Positions 33,884-43,515 of a stretch of DNA of 64,000 bases are shown one piece after another. The notes below the pieces were generated by a model, which was given only the letters and a program-made list of their open reading frames with translations, searched no databases and had not been told where the DNA came from. Origin of the DNA: Maribacter arcticus (GTDB lineage Bacteria; Bacteroidota; Bacteroidia; Flavobacteriales; Flavobacteriaceae). The stretch covers positions 1 through 64,000 of the forward strand of contig NZ_FUYL01000003.1 of NCBI RefSeq assembly GCF_900167935.1, given 5' to 3'. Each line of letters begins with the position of its first letter. Positions within the stretch are counted from its first letter, which is position 1. A program made the translations under genes and the position numbers.

Positions 33884-36736
33884 ATGAAGACTGACGTGTT
33901 TGCTCTGCGCCATATCGGCATTAGGGAAGAAGATTTAAACTCAATGTTCAATACAGTAGGTGTTGATAATCTGGAACAGCTTATTTACGAGACCATACCA
34001 GAAGATATTCGCCTTAAAGAACCCTTAAAATTAGATGCTCCGATGAGTGAGCATAGATTTTTAGCACATATTGAAGAGCTATCAAAAAAGAATAAAGTAT
34101 TTAGATCATATATCGGTTTAGGATACCACGAAAGCTTAATACCTTCAGTCATTAAGCGAAATATTCTAGAAAATCCGGGATGGTACACCGCCTATACTCC
34201 TTACCAAGCTGAAATTGCTCAAGGTAGATTAGAGGCACTTCTTAACTTTCAAACTATCGTTACAGATCTTACTGGTATGGAACTGGCCAATGCCTCATTG
34301 CTAGACGAAAGTACAGCAGCCGCAGAAGCAATGACTATGTTGTATGATGTTAGAAATCGTGATCAAAAGAAAAACGATGTTCTAAAATTCTTTGTTTCCG
34401 AAGAAATACTGCCTCAAACACTTTCACTTTTAAAAACACGTTCTATTCCTTTAGGTATAGAATTAGTGGTTGGAAATCATGAAGACTTTGAATTCGGTAA
34501 TGATTATTATGGAGCATTATTGCAATACCCTGGCAAACACGGTCAAGTAAACGATTACTCAGGTTTCGTAGCCAAAGCCAAAGTGAATGAAGTTAAGGTA
34601 GCCGTTGCTGCCGATATCATGAGTTTGGTTTTATTGACACCACCTGGTGAATTTGGTGTTGATGTAGTAGTAGGTACAACGCAACGTTTTGGTATTCCAT
34701 TAGGTTATGGCGGACCACATGCAGCATTTTTTGCCACAAAAGAAGAGTATAAAAGAAGTATACCTGGCAGAATAATCGGGGTTACTAAAGATATCGATGG
34801 TAAACCCGCTTTACGAATGGCTTTGCAGACCAGAGAACAACATATTAAAAGAGACAAGGCAACTTCAAATATTTGTACTGCACAAGTATTATTAGCTGTT
34901 ATGGCAGGGATGTATGGTGTTTACCACGGACCGAAAGGCTTGAAATATATCGCAACAAAGATTCATACAACCGCAGTGACATTAGTAGACGCTTTAGAGA
35001 ATTTGGGCATATATCAAATAAACTCTGCCTTTTTTGATACCATCACAATTAAGGCCGACACTAAAAAAATAAAGCCTATTGCTGAAAAAAATGAGGTTAA
35101 TTTTCTTTATGTAGACAACAGTACTATTTCTATCGCAATAAACGAGGCCACATCATTAAAAGACCTCAATCAAATTGTTTCTATATTTTCTGAAGCCCTC
35201 AATAAAAAAACAATAGCGATTACAAATTTACTAGATGAAACTTCAGTTCCTGAGAACATTCAACGAACTAGTTCTTTTATGGAAAATAAGGTGTTCAATT
35301 CCTACCATTCGGAAACTGAATTAATGCGTTATATCAAAAAATTAGAGCGTAAAGATCTAGCTTTAAATCACAGCATGATTTCATTGGGTAGTTGTACCAT
35401 GAAATTAAATGCCGCAACAGAAATGCTACCACTTAGCATGACTAATTGGGGTAATATTCATCCGTTTGTACCGATTGAACAAGCTGAAGGCTACCAAACA
35501 GTATTAAAAGAACTTGCAAAAGATTTATCTGTTATCACAGGATTTGCAGATACATCGCTTCAACCAAACTCAGGAGCACAAGGTGAATATGCTGGCTTAA
35601 TGGTTATAAGAGCTTATCACGAATCTCGAGGTGATTCTGACCGTAATATTTGCTTAATACCTTCATCGGCACATGGTACAAACCCTGCATCAGCTGTAAT
35701 GGCTGGCATGAAAGTTATTGTAACCAAAACTGATGAAAAAGGAAATATAGATGTTGCTGACTTAGAAGAAAAAGCTAAACTTTATTCAGATAATTTAGCC
35801 GCATTAATGGTTACTTATCCTTCAACTCATGGCGTTTTTGAGTCTTCGATAAAACAGATTACGAAATTAATTCATGATCATGGCGGTCAGGTTTATATGG
35901 ATGGCGCGAATATGAATGCACAAGTTGGCTTAACCAACCCAGCAACTATTGGTGCAGATGTATGCCATTTAAATTTACATAAAACATTCGCAATACCTCA
36001 TGGAGGAGGCGGACCAGGAGTTGGCCCAATATGCGTCGCCCCACAACTAGTTCCATTTTTACCAAGTAACCCTGTAATTGCTACAGGTGGTGAAAAAGCA
36101 ATCACTGCTATATCGGCAGCACCATGGGGTAGCTCGTTAGCCTGTTTAATTTCATACAGCTATATTAAAATGCTTGGTGAACAGGGATTGACACAATCAA
36201 CCAAAATCGCTATTCTAAATGCAAATTACATTAAGCATAAGCTAGAAGGTAAATTTGAGGTTTTATACACTGGTGAAAAAGGTAGAGCGGCACATGAGAT
36301 GATTTTAGACTGCAGACCATTCAAGAATAATGGTATTGAAGTTACTGACATAGCAAAACGACTAATGGATTATGGTTTTCATGCTCCAACCGTATCATTT
36401 CCAGTAGCAGGAACTGTAATGATTGAACCTACAGAAAGTGAAAACTTGGCAGAACTTGATAGATTTTGTGAAGCAATGATTTCTATTCGTGCAGAGATTG
36501 ATGAATCTAATTCAGATGAACCTAACAACGTTCTAAAAAATGCCCCGCATACTTTAGAAATGATTACCTCAGATGAGTGGCTATTCCCTTATTCAAGGCA
36601 AAAAGCATCTTTTCCTCTTGCTTATATTAGAGAAAATAAATTTTGGCCATCTGTTCGAAGAGTAGACGACGCATATGGAGACCGTAATTTGATATGCACA
36701 TGTGCACCCATAGAAGCTTACATGGAAACGAATTAA
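33884..36736 (+). CDS. gcvP: Glycine dehydrogenase (aminomethyl-transferring), P protein
   Basis: A 950-residue full-length single-chain P protein of the glycine cleavage system, which decarboxylates glycine with PLP and passes the aminomethyl group to H protein. N-terminal FALRHIGIREEDLNSM and the GLGYHESLIPSVIKRNILEN segment are typical. The PLP lysine is in HLNLHKTFAIPHGGGGPGVG PI in the C-terminal half. GcvT and GcvH are not adjacent, as often in Flavobacteria. No glycine riboswitch was recognised upstream. A terminator follows. Confidence 0.97.
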   Translation: MKTDVFALRHIGIREEDLNSMFNTVGVDNLEQLIYETIPEDIRLKEPLKLDAPMSEHRFLAHIEELSKKNKVFRSYIGLGYHESLIPSVIKRNILENPGWYTAYTPYQAEIAQGRLEALLNFQTIVTDLTGMELANASLLDESTAAAEAMTMLYDVRNRDQKKNDVLKFFVSEEILPQTLSLLKTRSIPLGIELVVGNHEDFEFGNDYYGALLQYPGKHGQVNDYSGFVAKAKVNEVKVAVAADIMSLVLLTPPGEFGVDVVVGTTQRFGIPLGYGGPHAAFFATKEEYKRSIPGRIIGVTKDIDGKPALRMALQTREQHIKRDKATSNICTAQVLLAVMAGMYGVYHGPKGLKYIATKIHTTAVTLVDALENLGIYQINSAFFDTITIKADTKKIKPIAEKNEVNFLYVDNSTISIAINEATSLKDLNQIVSIFSEALNKKTIAITNLLDETSVPENIQRTSSFMENKVFNSYHSETELMRYIKKLERKDLALNHSMISLGSCTMKLNAATEMLPLSMTNWGNIHPFVPIEQAEGYQTVLKELAKDLSVITGFADTSLQPNSGAQGEYAGLMVIRAYHESRGDSDRNICLIPSSAHGTNPASAVMAGMKVIVTKTDEKGNIDVADLEEKAKLYSDNLAALMVTYPSTHGVFESSIKQITKLIHDHGGQVYMDGANMNAQVGLTNPATIGADVCHLNLHKTFAIPHGGGGPGVGPICVAPQLVPFLPSNPVIATGGEKAITAISAAPWGSSLACLISYSYIKMLGEQGLTQSTKIAILNANYIKHKLEGKFEVLYTGEKGRAAHEMILDCRPFKNNGIEVTDIAKRLMDYGFHAPTVSFPVAGTVMIEPTESENLAELDRFCEAMISIRAEIDESNSDEPNNVLKNAPHTLEMITSDEWLFPYSRQKASFPLAYIRENKFWPSVRRVDDAYGDRNLICTCAPIEAYMETN

Positions 36737-36756
36737 AGACGAAAACCCTTTATCAC

Positions 36757-36791
36757 AAAGCCTTTTTAGCAATTTGAAAAGGCTTTTTTAA
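36757..36791 (+). terminator. Rho-independent terminator after gcvP
   Basis: AAGCCTTTT (36758 to 36766) pairs with AAAAGGCTT (36777 to 36785), followed by TTTTT. It is 21 bases past the gcvP stop. Confidence 0.85.
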
Positions 36792-36897
36792 TAATATTCA
36801 TCGGAAGGAATCAAGCTTGAACATCGTAATATTTATTATGCACGCATACAAAAGTTTTACAAGATGATTATATTTATTTGCAATTCAATAATTTAAA

Positions 36898-37956
36898 ATG
36901 AGCATAGCAATTACGGGTACAGGAAGTTATATTCCCACCTTGACCATTACCAATAAGGATTTTAATAAACATGAATTTCTAAATCTTGATGGCTCTACCT
37001 TCAAACATACCAATGAAGTCATCATTGAAAAATTCAAAGCTATTACCGGTATTGAAGAAAGAAGATATGCCTCAAAAGAGTTTACAACATCTAACCTAGC
37101 ATTCTTTGCTGCTGAAAAGGCCATTGAGAGTGCGCAAATAGAAAAAGAAACATTAGACTACATTATCGTTGCACATAATTTTGGCGACCTTGTTCATGGC
37201 CAAACCCAAGGAGATACGTTACCAAGTTTAGCTACAAGAGTTAAGCATCAACTTCAAATTAAAAATCCAAAATGCGTTGCGTATGATTTAATTTTTGGCT
37301 GCCCAGGTTGGCTAGAAGGCATGATACAAGCTAATGCTTTTATTAAAAGTGGAATCGCCAATAAGTGTTTAGTTATCGGCGCAGAAACATTATCTAGGGT
37401 TGTAGATGATTATGATCGTGACTCCATGATCTATTCTGATGGTGCGGGTGCAGCAATAATAGAGAGAACAAATAAAGGTGGAGAAATTATAGCTCACGAA
37501 TCTGGCACCTATGCAATGGATGAAGCCAATTATCTTTTTTTTGGCAATACCTATAATAAAAGCCAAGAAGATAACACCTACTATATTAAAATGTTTGGTC
37601 GTAAAATATACGAGTTTGCCGTAACCCATGTACCTAAAGCGATGGCCTCTTGTTTAGATAAAAGCGGAATTAAAATTGATGAGGTTAAGAAAATTTTCAT
37701 TCATCAGGCAAACGAGAAAATGGATGAAGCTATTGTTAAACGCTTTTACAAATTATACGATAAAGAAATACCTGAAGGCATAATGCCTATGAGTATTTCT
37801 AAATTAGGAAATAGCTCAGTTGCCACTATTCCCACATTATTCGACCTCATAAAACAAGGTAAAATAGAAAATCAAGAAGTTAAAAAGGGAGATGTTGTTA
37901 TCTTTGCAAGTGTTGGCGCCGGAATGAACGTCAATGCAATGATTTACAGAATCTAA
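36898..37956 (+). CDS. FabH-like 3-oxoacyl-ACP synthase III family protein
   Basis: A 352-residue thiolase-fold condensing enzyme. The KASIII triad is present: Cys135 in LIFGCPGWLEG, His269 in IFIHQANEKMDEAI and Asn305 in KLGNSSVATIPTLF. The N-terminus TGTGSYIPTLTITNKDF differs from housekeeping FabH (GSYLPE..) and the protein is longer, so it probably primes or condenses a specialised acyl chain. It is followed after one base by a methyltransferase gene and then a GT2 gene, which points to a small lipid or glycolipid pathway. Confidence 0.85.
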   Translation: MSIAITGTGSYIPTLTITNKDFNKHEFLNLDGSTFKHTNEVIIEKFKAITGIEERRYASKEFTTSNLAFFAAEKAIESAQIEKETLDYIIVAHNFGDLVHGQTQGDTLPSLATRVKHQLQIKNPKCVAYDLIFGCPGWLEGMIQANAFIKSGIANKCLVIGAETLSRVVDDYDRDSMIYSDGAGAAIIERTNKGGEIIAHESGTYAMDEANYLFFGNTYNKSQEDNTYYIKMFGRKIYEFAVTHVPKAMASCLDKSGIKIDEVKKIFIHQANEKMDEAIVKRFYKLYDKEIPEGIMPMSISKLGNSSVATIPTLFDLIKQGKIENQEVKKGDVVIFASVGAGMNVNAMIYRI

Positions 37957-37957
37957 C

Positions 37958-38479
37958 ATGTACGAAAATAGCTTTCCGAATAAACGCTTCGAACACACCT
38001 TGCATTTTTTGCGAAAACACATTGATACGAATGAATCAATTTTAGATTTAGGCGTTAAAAATCCATTTACTGAAATAATGGAGCAAGATGGCTATAAGGT
38101 TGAAAATACAACTGGTGAAGATTTAGATTTTGATTTCTCTTCTGTTTTAAATACCGATGCCAAAGTAGTAACTGCTCTTGAGATTTTCGAACATTTACTC
38201 GGCCCCTTACATATCTTATCAAACATAAAAGCAAAAAAGCTAGTTGCCAGTATACCTCTAAAATTATGGTTTTCGCCAGCATACAGAAGCAAGACCGATA
38301 AATGGGATAGGCATTACCATGAATTTGAAGATTGGCAATTCGATTGGCTTTTAGAAAAGGCAGGCTGGGAAATACAGGACTCACAAAAATGGACCAATCC
38401 CGTTAAAAAAATAGGTCTACGACCATTATTGAGATTGTTTACTCCAAGATATTATATAGTTTACGCTACAAGAAAGTAA
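37958..38479 (+). CDS. Class I SAM methyltransferase-like protein
   Basis: A 173-residue protein with a compact methyltransferase fold. The glycine loop is replaced by SILDLGVKNPFTEIM, and the later strand VVTALEIFEHLLGPLHILSN fits the motif before the usual NVLKPGG-like region. The end YHEFEDWQFDWLLEKAGWEI is typical of small methyltransferases that close with a helix. It starts one base after the FabH-like gene and ends 15 bases before the glycosyltransferase gene. Substrate unknown. Confidence 0.7.
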   Translation: MYENSFPNKRFEHTLHFLRKHIDTNESILDLGVKNPFTEIMEQDGYKVENTTGEDLDFDFSSVLNTDAKVVTALEIFEHLLGPLHILSNIKAKKLVASIPLKLWFSPAYRSKTDKWDRHYHEFEDWQFDWLLEKAGWEIQDSQKWTNPVKKIGLRPLLRLFTPRYYIVYATRK

Positions 38480-38494
38480 TAGACCACCCTTAAA

Positions 38495-39349
38495 ATGGAT
38501 TACTATATAGTTATTCCTATACATAATGAAGAGGCTTATCTAGAAAGTACTTTAAACTCTATTTTAGGTCAAACTTTACCACCGAAAAAGGTTATTCTTG
38601 TTAATGACAACTCCACCGATAGTACCGATAGCATAATAAATAGTTTTACCTCAAAACATACTATTTTTCAAAAATTGAATATTATTTCTTCTACACAGCA
38701 TATGCCTGGTAGTAAAGTAATCAATGCATTCAATGAAGGCTTCAACCTCTTAGATGTATCTTTTGATTTTATTGTAAAATTAGATGCCGATATTATTCTA
38801 CCAAATAACTATTTTGAAATAATTAGCACTCATTTTAGAAATGAACCCAAATTAGGAATATGCGGCGGATTCATTTATGAGAAAAATTCCACTGGTAAAT
38901 GGATTATAAATCACCCTATGGATAAAGACCATGTAAGAGGAGCTTTTAAAGCCTACTCTAGCACTTGTTTTAAAGGTATAGGTGGATTAAAAAATGCTAT
39001 GGGTTGGGATACAGTAGATGAGCTACTTGCAAAGTTTAATGGCTTTCTTATACAAACTGACCCTAACCTTAAAATAAAGCATTTAAGGCCCACTGGAAAA
39101 GCGTATAACAAGAATGCAAAAAGACTTCAAGGAAAAGCAATGTACAGCATGCGCTATGGCTTTTTAATTACCTGCATAGCTTCTATTAAAATGGCAACTA
39201 AGAATAAATCGATTAAGTCTTTCTGGAACAATATAGCGGGTTTCATGACCGCAGCTCTAAAGAATGATTCCTATTTAGTAAATAAGGAAGAAGGAAAATT
39301 CATAAGACAATTACGCTGGAAAAATATTAAGAAGAAAATATATGCATAA
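38495..39349 (+). CDS. Family 2 glycosyltransferase
   Basis: A 284-residue GT-A enzyme that should move a sugar from a nucleotide sugar. N-terminal YYIVIPIHNEEAYLESTLNS ILGQTLPPKKVILVNDNSTD ST is the classic family 2 opening; the DxD metal motif is in KLDADIILP, and the acceptor-side GGFIYE and GLKNAMGWDTVDEL come later. No membrane helix is evident. It ends the FabH-like, methyltransferase, GT2 cluster and is closed by a terminator. Confidence 0.87.
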   Translation: MDYYIVIPIHNEEAYLESTLNSILGQTLPPKKVILVNDNSTDSTDSIINSFTSKHTIFQKLNIISSTQHMPGSKVINAFNEGFNLLDVSFDFIVKLDADIILPNNYFEIISTHFRNEPKLGICGGFIYEKNSTGKWIINHPMDKDHVRGAFKAYSSTCFKGIGGLKNAMGWDTVDELLAKFNGFLIQTDPNLKIKHLRPTGKAYNKNAKRLQGKAMYSMRYGFLITCIASIKMATKNKSIKSFWNNIAGFMTAALKNDSYLVNKEEGKFIRQLRWKNIKKKIYA

Positions 39350-39378
39350 AAAAAGCCATCTAAATAGATGGCTTTTTC
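39350..39378. terminator. Bidirectional terminator between GT2 and ompH
   Basis: AAAAAGCCATCT-AAAT-AGATGGCTTTTT; the stem is flanked by A and T tracts, so it serves both converging transcripts. Confidence 0.9.
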
Positions 39379-39397
39379 TTTACTTTAAAGGTCTGTA

Positions 39398-39907
39398 TTA
39401 GAAACCTAATTGTTTTTTAACATCAGCTAAAAGGTCTTTACCCTTTGCAACGATTAAACCACCACCAGCTTGCGCATCCATTACGTAGTCAAAACCTTGT
39501 GCTGCCGCAACTTTTTCAATAGCCGTTTTTGCCTTTTCTGAAATAGGAGCGAACAATTCAGCTTGTTTCTTTTGAAATTCTTGTTGTGCTGCTTGTTGAG
39601 CCTCACCTATGTTCTTCTCAAAACCTTGAAGTTCAACAGCTCTCTTATCGTTCTCTTCTTTAGATTTAGCTGCTGCTTCATTTTGATACTGAGTAAACTT
39701 GTTACGCAATTCAGTCATTGACGCCTGAATATCTGCATTGTAAGTTTCTTGTAATTTCTTAAGCTCAGCTTCTGCGGCCTTCATTTCAGGCATAGCCGAT
39801 AATAATTGAGTAACATCTATATGAGCTACCTTACTTTGGGCATTTACAAAACTTGTCGTTGCTACGAACAACAATAAGGCTACTACAATTTGTTTTACTT
39901 GTTTCAT
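39398..39907 (-). CDS. OmpH/Skp family periplasmic chaperone (short copy)
   Basis: A 169-residue exported protein (signal peptide ending TTSFVNAQ). It is a coiled-coil, Lys/Glu/Gln-rich Skp-like chaperone that holds unfolded outer-membrane proteins. The N-terminal KVAHIDVTQLLSAMPEMKAA EAELKKLQETY and C-terminal FDYVMDAQAGGGLIVAKGKD LLADVKKQLGF are family-typical. It lies last in the bamA operon, behind a second, longer OmpH. Confidence 0.9.
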   Translation of the reverse strand: MKQVKQIVVALLLFVATTSFVNAQSKVAHIDVTQLLSAMPEMKAAEAELKKLQETYNADIQASMTELRNKFTQYQNEAAAKSKEENDKRAVELQGFEKNIGEAQQAAQQEFQKKQAELFAPISEKAKTAIEKVAAAQGFDYVMDAQAGGGLIVAKGKDLLADVKKQLGF

Positions 39908-39961
39908 GAGTTAAAATTTAATTCTAATTTGAGTGTTAATTTTTATGGTTGTTAAACCTAT

Positions 39962-40798
39962 TTAAATAGTACCGTTATTATCTTTATTATCGGTATCGCT
40001 ATTTCTCTCCTTTAATTTTTCTTGTTTCTTAGCTTCACGCTCCTCTAACAATTTTTTTCTTCGCTCCTCGTACGCCTTCTTTCTTTCTTCTCTTAATTTC
40101 AACTGCTCAGACCTTATATCTGCCGCACTTTTCTCTCTTGCTTCAGAAGCCTCATTAGCTTTATCTAAACGTTCTTGTAACGCCTCACTAACTTCCTCTG
40201 ACTCCTCTTCTCCTTCAAAATCATCTAACCTACTTCGGTCATCTAATTTCTTACTTGGTGCACTCACTTTTCTTGTTCGAGCTATACCCCTTAATATCAA
40301 ATCGCTGATATCATGTCTTTTTTCGGAGTACAACATTACAACATCCGCAGATTTATCAAAAATAAAATCATACTTTTTATTTACACCTATTTTCTGCACC
40401 TCATTAAACACTTGATCCTGTATAGGCTGAATAAGCCTTCTTTTTTGCAGAACTAAGTCTCCTTGTGGCCCAAAACGGTCTTGTTGATATTCAATCATTT
40501 CCTTTTCAAGAATCTGAATCTCCTCATCTCGTTCTGCAATAAGCTCTGGCGTCAATAATACTTTTTCAGCCATTAAATCTTTCTTCATCTGCTCCACAAT
40601 ACTTTGCTTCTGCTCTATCTCAACTTTCCACCGTTGTACTTTTGCTTCTAACTGCTCGGTAGCATCTCGGTATTCGTCAACGTTTTCTAGGATATACTCC
40701 ATGTCTACGTAAGCCATTCGCACACCCCTTTGGGCAAAACTCCCGACAGACATAAAGAAGACCGAAACTAATAAAAGAACTTTTGTTTTTGAACTCAT
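39962..40798 (-). CDS. OmpH/Skp family protein with extended charged tail
   Basis: A 278-residue exported Skp-like protein (signal peptide ending SFAQ). The chaperone core is RMAYVDMEYILENVDEYRDA TEQLEAKVQRW. The C-terminal third is an added, strongly charged helix (EREKSAADIRSEQLKLREER KKAYEERRKKLLEEREAKKQ EKLKERNSDTDNKDN), absent from the shorter paralogue that follows. It stands directly downstream of bamA. Confidence 0.88.
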   Translation of the reverse strand: MSSKTKVLLLVSVFFMSVGSFAQRGVRMAYVDMEYILENVDEYRDATEQLEAKVQRWKVEIEQKQSIVEQMKKDLMAEKVLLTPELIAERDEEIQILEKEMIEYQQDRFGPQGDLVLQKRRLIQPIQDQVFNEVQKIGVNKKYDFIFDKSADVVMLYSEKRHDISDLILRGIARTRKVSAPSKKLDDRSRLDDFEGEEESEEVSEALQERLDKANEASEAREKSAADIRSEQLKLREERKKAYEERRKKLLEEREAKKQEKLKERNSDTDNKDNNGTI

Positions 40799-40901
40799 TG
40801 TTGATATCGATTAATCCTATAGAAAATATCGTGCCAAATTTACTAAAACTTTTAAAATGAAAGGATTAGCATATTACACGATTATTATATTTCAATTAAA
40901 A

Positions 40902-43511
40902 TTAAAACTGTTGACCAATAATGAAGTGTGTTTGCCATCCACTTGGACCTTGTCCTACAGATTGTGGTTTAAGATCTTCATCAAACCCGTATCCAAAATC
41001 AATACCCAACAAGCCAAATGCTGGCATAAAGATTCGCAGCCCCACACCGGCCGATCGTTTTAATTGAAACGGATTAAAGTCTTGAAAATTGTTGAATGCG
41101 TTACCAGCTTCTAAAAATGCCAGACCATATATAGACGCTGAAGGCTTTAAAGTTAATGGATAACGTAATTCTAATGAGAACTTATTGTAAATCAGAGCAC
41201 CATCTGGTGAGGTTGCACCATCAGCGTATGGAGTAATAGATTGATTATCATATCCTCTTAATGCTACAACATCACGACCATCTAAAGTAAAGTTTCCTAG
41301 TCCGTCACCACCAACATAAAATCTTTCAAAAGGAACATTACCAACAGCACTGTTATAGCTACCTAAGAACCCAAATTCTGCATTACTACGTAAAACCAAT
41401 TTATCCACTAAAGTGGTATACCAGTCCCCTTTAAACTTAACTTTATAATATTCTAATAATCTAAATCGTTCTTGGTCAATATTCTCTAGTTCAACATTTT
41501 CAGCAGCAGTTAGTCCCTGAATATTTTTCTTATCATCTAACTCTTTTGACCTATTCTGCAACTCTCTATAATCCTTATTACTAAATACTGACCATGGAGG
41601 AGTAAATTTTGCTGTAACTTCAAAATTAGACCCACCTCTAGGGAATATACGACCACCATCCGTTGCATTTCTAGAGATACCAAAAGTATACGCTAACGAA
41701 TTTGCCTTACCATTACCAAAATTAAAAAGGCCAATATTATAGTTTCTAAAATCATATAACTGATAGCTAAGCGAATGAGAAATAGTAAAGAAATCATCTG
41801 GCCATTGAACACGTTTAGCTAGACCAGCCGTAACACCCGTAATAGAGAATTGCTGATCTTTATTAACTTGAATATTACTATTTCTACCATTACCATATGA
41901 GGCTGCAAATTGCTGAGTTCTTGAAACGCTCAAGTTAAAACGAACTGGTTTTTTACCCCCCAACCATGGCTCTGAAAAGTTTAGGCTATACACCCTGAAG
42001 GTTCTACTGGCTTGCAAACGCAATGCAAATGTTTGACCATCACCCATAGGCACCGGCTTATACTTTTCGCCTTTAAATAAATTTTGAATAGAGAAATTGC
42101 TAAAAGAAAGCCCTAAAGTACCGATGAAACCACCACCACCATAACCACCTTGTAATTCTATTTGGCTTGATCCGGATTCAACTAAGCTCCATGCTAAATC
42201 AACCGTACCCTCATTAGGGTTGGCGTTCAAAACATCTGGTGTAATTTGTTCCGCATCGAAAAAGCCTAACTGACCTAATTCACGAATACTTCTAATAATA
42301 TCTGACTTGTTATACTTTTGACCAGGTCGCGTTCTTAGTTCACGATAAATTACATGATCATTAGTTTTATCATTACCAGAAACCGTTACATGATTTAGAA
42401 AAGTTTCTTTACCTTCTATTATTCTAATTTCAAAATCAATGGTATCATTTGCAGCAGATATCTCGACAGGATTTATCGTCGAGAACAAATAACCATTGTT
42501 CTGATATAAACTGGTAACATCGGTAGGGTCTGGTTTAGAATTGTCTGCAATTCGCTCTCTCAACAATACGCCATTATATGTATCACCCTTTTTAACACCT
42601 AATACTTGATTCAATTGACGATCAGTATATACCGTATTCCCAACAAAATCAATATTACCAAAGTAATACTTATCACCTTCTTCAACCTTTATTCGTAGGT
42701 CTATATTATTATCGTCAACCTTAATAACAGAATCTGAAATAACCCTAGCATCTCGATAACCATTTTCAGCAAACTTATCTACCAACAATCCTAAATCATC
42801 TTCGTAATCTTTTTGAATAAATTTAGATTTCTTCCAAAACCTACCAAACTTTTTCTGTTTGGTGCTTTTTAAAGCTTTTCGAAGTTTTTTATCACCTAAT
42901 TGCTCATTACCTTCAAATATGATATTACGTATTTTAACTTTATCCCCTTTCTTTACATTAACCACCATACTTTGGGTATTGGTGTCAGAAGTATCTTTAG
43001 CGGTAGCTATATTTACTTGGGCATTTAAATATCCTTGCTTCTTGTATTTATTAGCAATGTAATTTTTAGAGTTTGAAATAAGGCTTTCTGTAATTTTCTT
43101 ACCTTTCTTTAAATCAGTATCCTTAATTAGACCTTCTATTTTCCCTTTTTTAACACCATAAAAAACAACGTTAGTTAACGTTGGGCGTTCTATTATATTC
43201 AATTCAAGGAAAACTGTATTATCCTCAATATTGGTTATATAAAATTCAATTTCGCTAAAAAGTTCAAGTCCCCATAATTTTTTGATGACTTCACTAATTT
43301 GCTCACCAGGTAAGGTAATAGGTTGACCCACCCTAAGGCCAGTATATGTTTTTACCGTTTGCTCATTATAACTTTGTAACCCTGTAACATCTAAGCCACC
43401 AAGAATGTAGCTTTTGCCATCCTCATAGGTTGCATCCTGTGCGGTGGCAATAAGGGTAGTTAATAATAAAAAGGTAGTTAAAATGTGGTTCAAGGATATG
43501 AACCTAGTCAT
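40902..43511 (-). CDS. bamA: Outer-membrane assembly factor BamA
   Basis: A protein of 869 residues when started at 43511, which gives a proper signal peptide (…HILTTFLLLTTLIATAQ) and begins five bases after the uppS stop; the longer frame uses a TTG inside uppS. It has POTRA repeats in the first half (for example RNIIFEGNEQLGDKKLRKAL KSTKQKK and YYFGNIDFVGNTVYTDRQLN QVLG) and a 16-stranded beta-barrel in the second half, ending in a terminal Phe (FIIGQQF). The typical VGLRIFMPAFGLLGIDFGYG FD strand is present. It inserts beta-barrel proteins into the outer membrane and stands with uppS and two ompH genes. Confidence 0.95.
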   Translation of the reverse strand: MTRFISLNHILTTFLLLTTLIATAQDATYEDGKSYILGGLDVTGLQSYNEQTVKTYTGLRVGQPITLPGEQISEVIKKLWGLELFSEIEFYITNIEDNTVFLELNIIERPTLTNVVFYGVKKGKIEGLIKDTDLKKGKKITESLISNSKNYIANKYKKQGYLNAQVNIATAKDTSDTNTQSMVVNVKKGDKVKIRNIIFEGNEQLGDKKLRKALKSTKQKKFGRFWKKSKFIQKDYEDDLGLLVDKFAENGYRDARVISDSVIKVDDNNIDLRIKVEEGDKYYFGNIDFVGNTVYTDRQLNQVLGVKKGDTYNGVLLRERIADNSKPDPTDVTSLYQNNGYLFSTINPVEISAANDTIDFEIRIIEGKETFLNHVTVSGNDKTNDHVIYRELRTRPGQKYNKSDIIRSIRELGQLGFFDAEQITPDVLNANPNEGTVDLAWSLVESGSSQIELQGGYGGGGFIGTLGLSFSNFSIQNLFKGEKYKPVPMGDGQTFALRLQASRTFRVYSLNFSEPWLGGKKPVRFNLSVSRTQQFAASYGNGRNSNIQVNKDQQFSITGVTAGLAKRVQWPDDFFTISHSLSYQLYDFRNYNIGLFNFGNGKANSLAYTFGISRNATDGGRIFPRGGSNFEVTAKFTPPWSVFSNKDYRELQNRSKELDDKKNIQGLTAAENVELENIDQERFRLLEYYKVKFKGDWYTTLVDKLVLRSNAEFGFLGSYNSAVGNVPFERFYVGGDGLGNFTLDGRDVVALRGYDNQSITPYADGATSPDGALIYNKFSLELRYPLTLKPSASIYGLAFLEAGNAFNNFQDFNPFQLKRSAGVGLRIFMPAFGLLGIDFGYGFDEDLKPQSVGQGPSGWQTHFIIGQQF

Positions 43512-43515
43512 ATCT

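Noticed and set aside
38067-38384. Minus-strand ORF of 105 residues
   Set aside because: Lies wholly opposite the methyltransferase gene and shows no family pattern.
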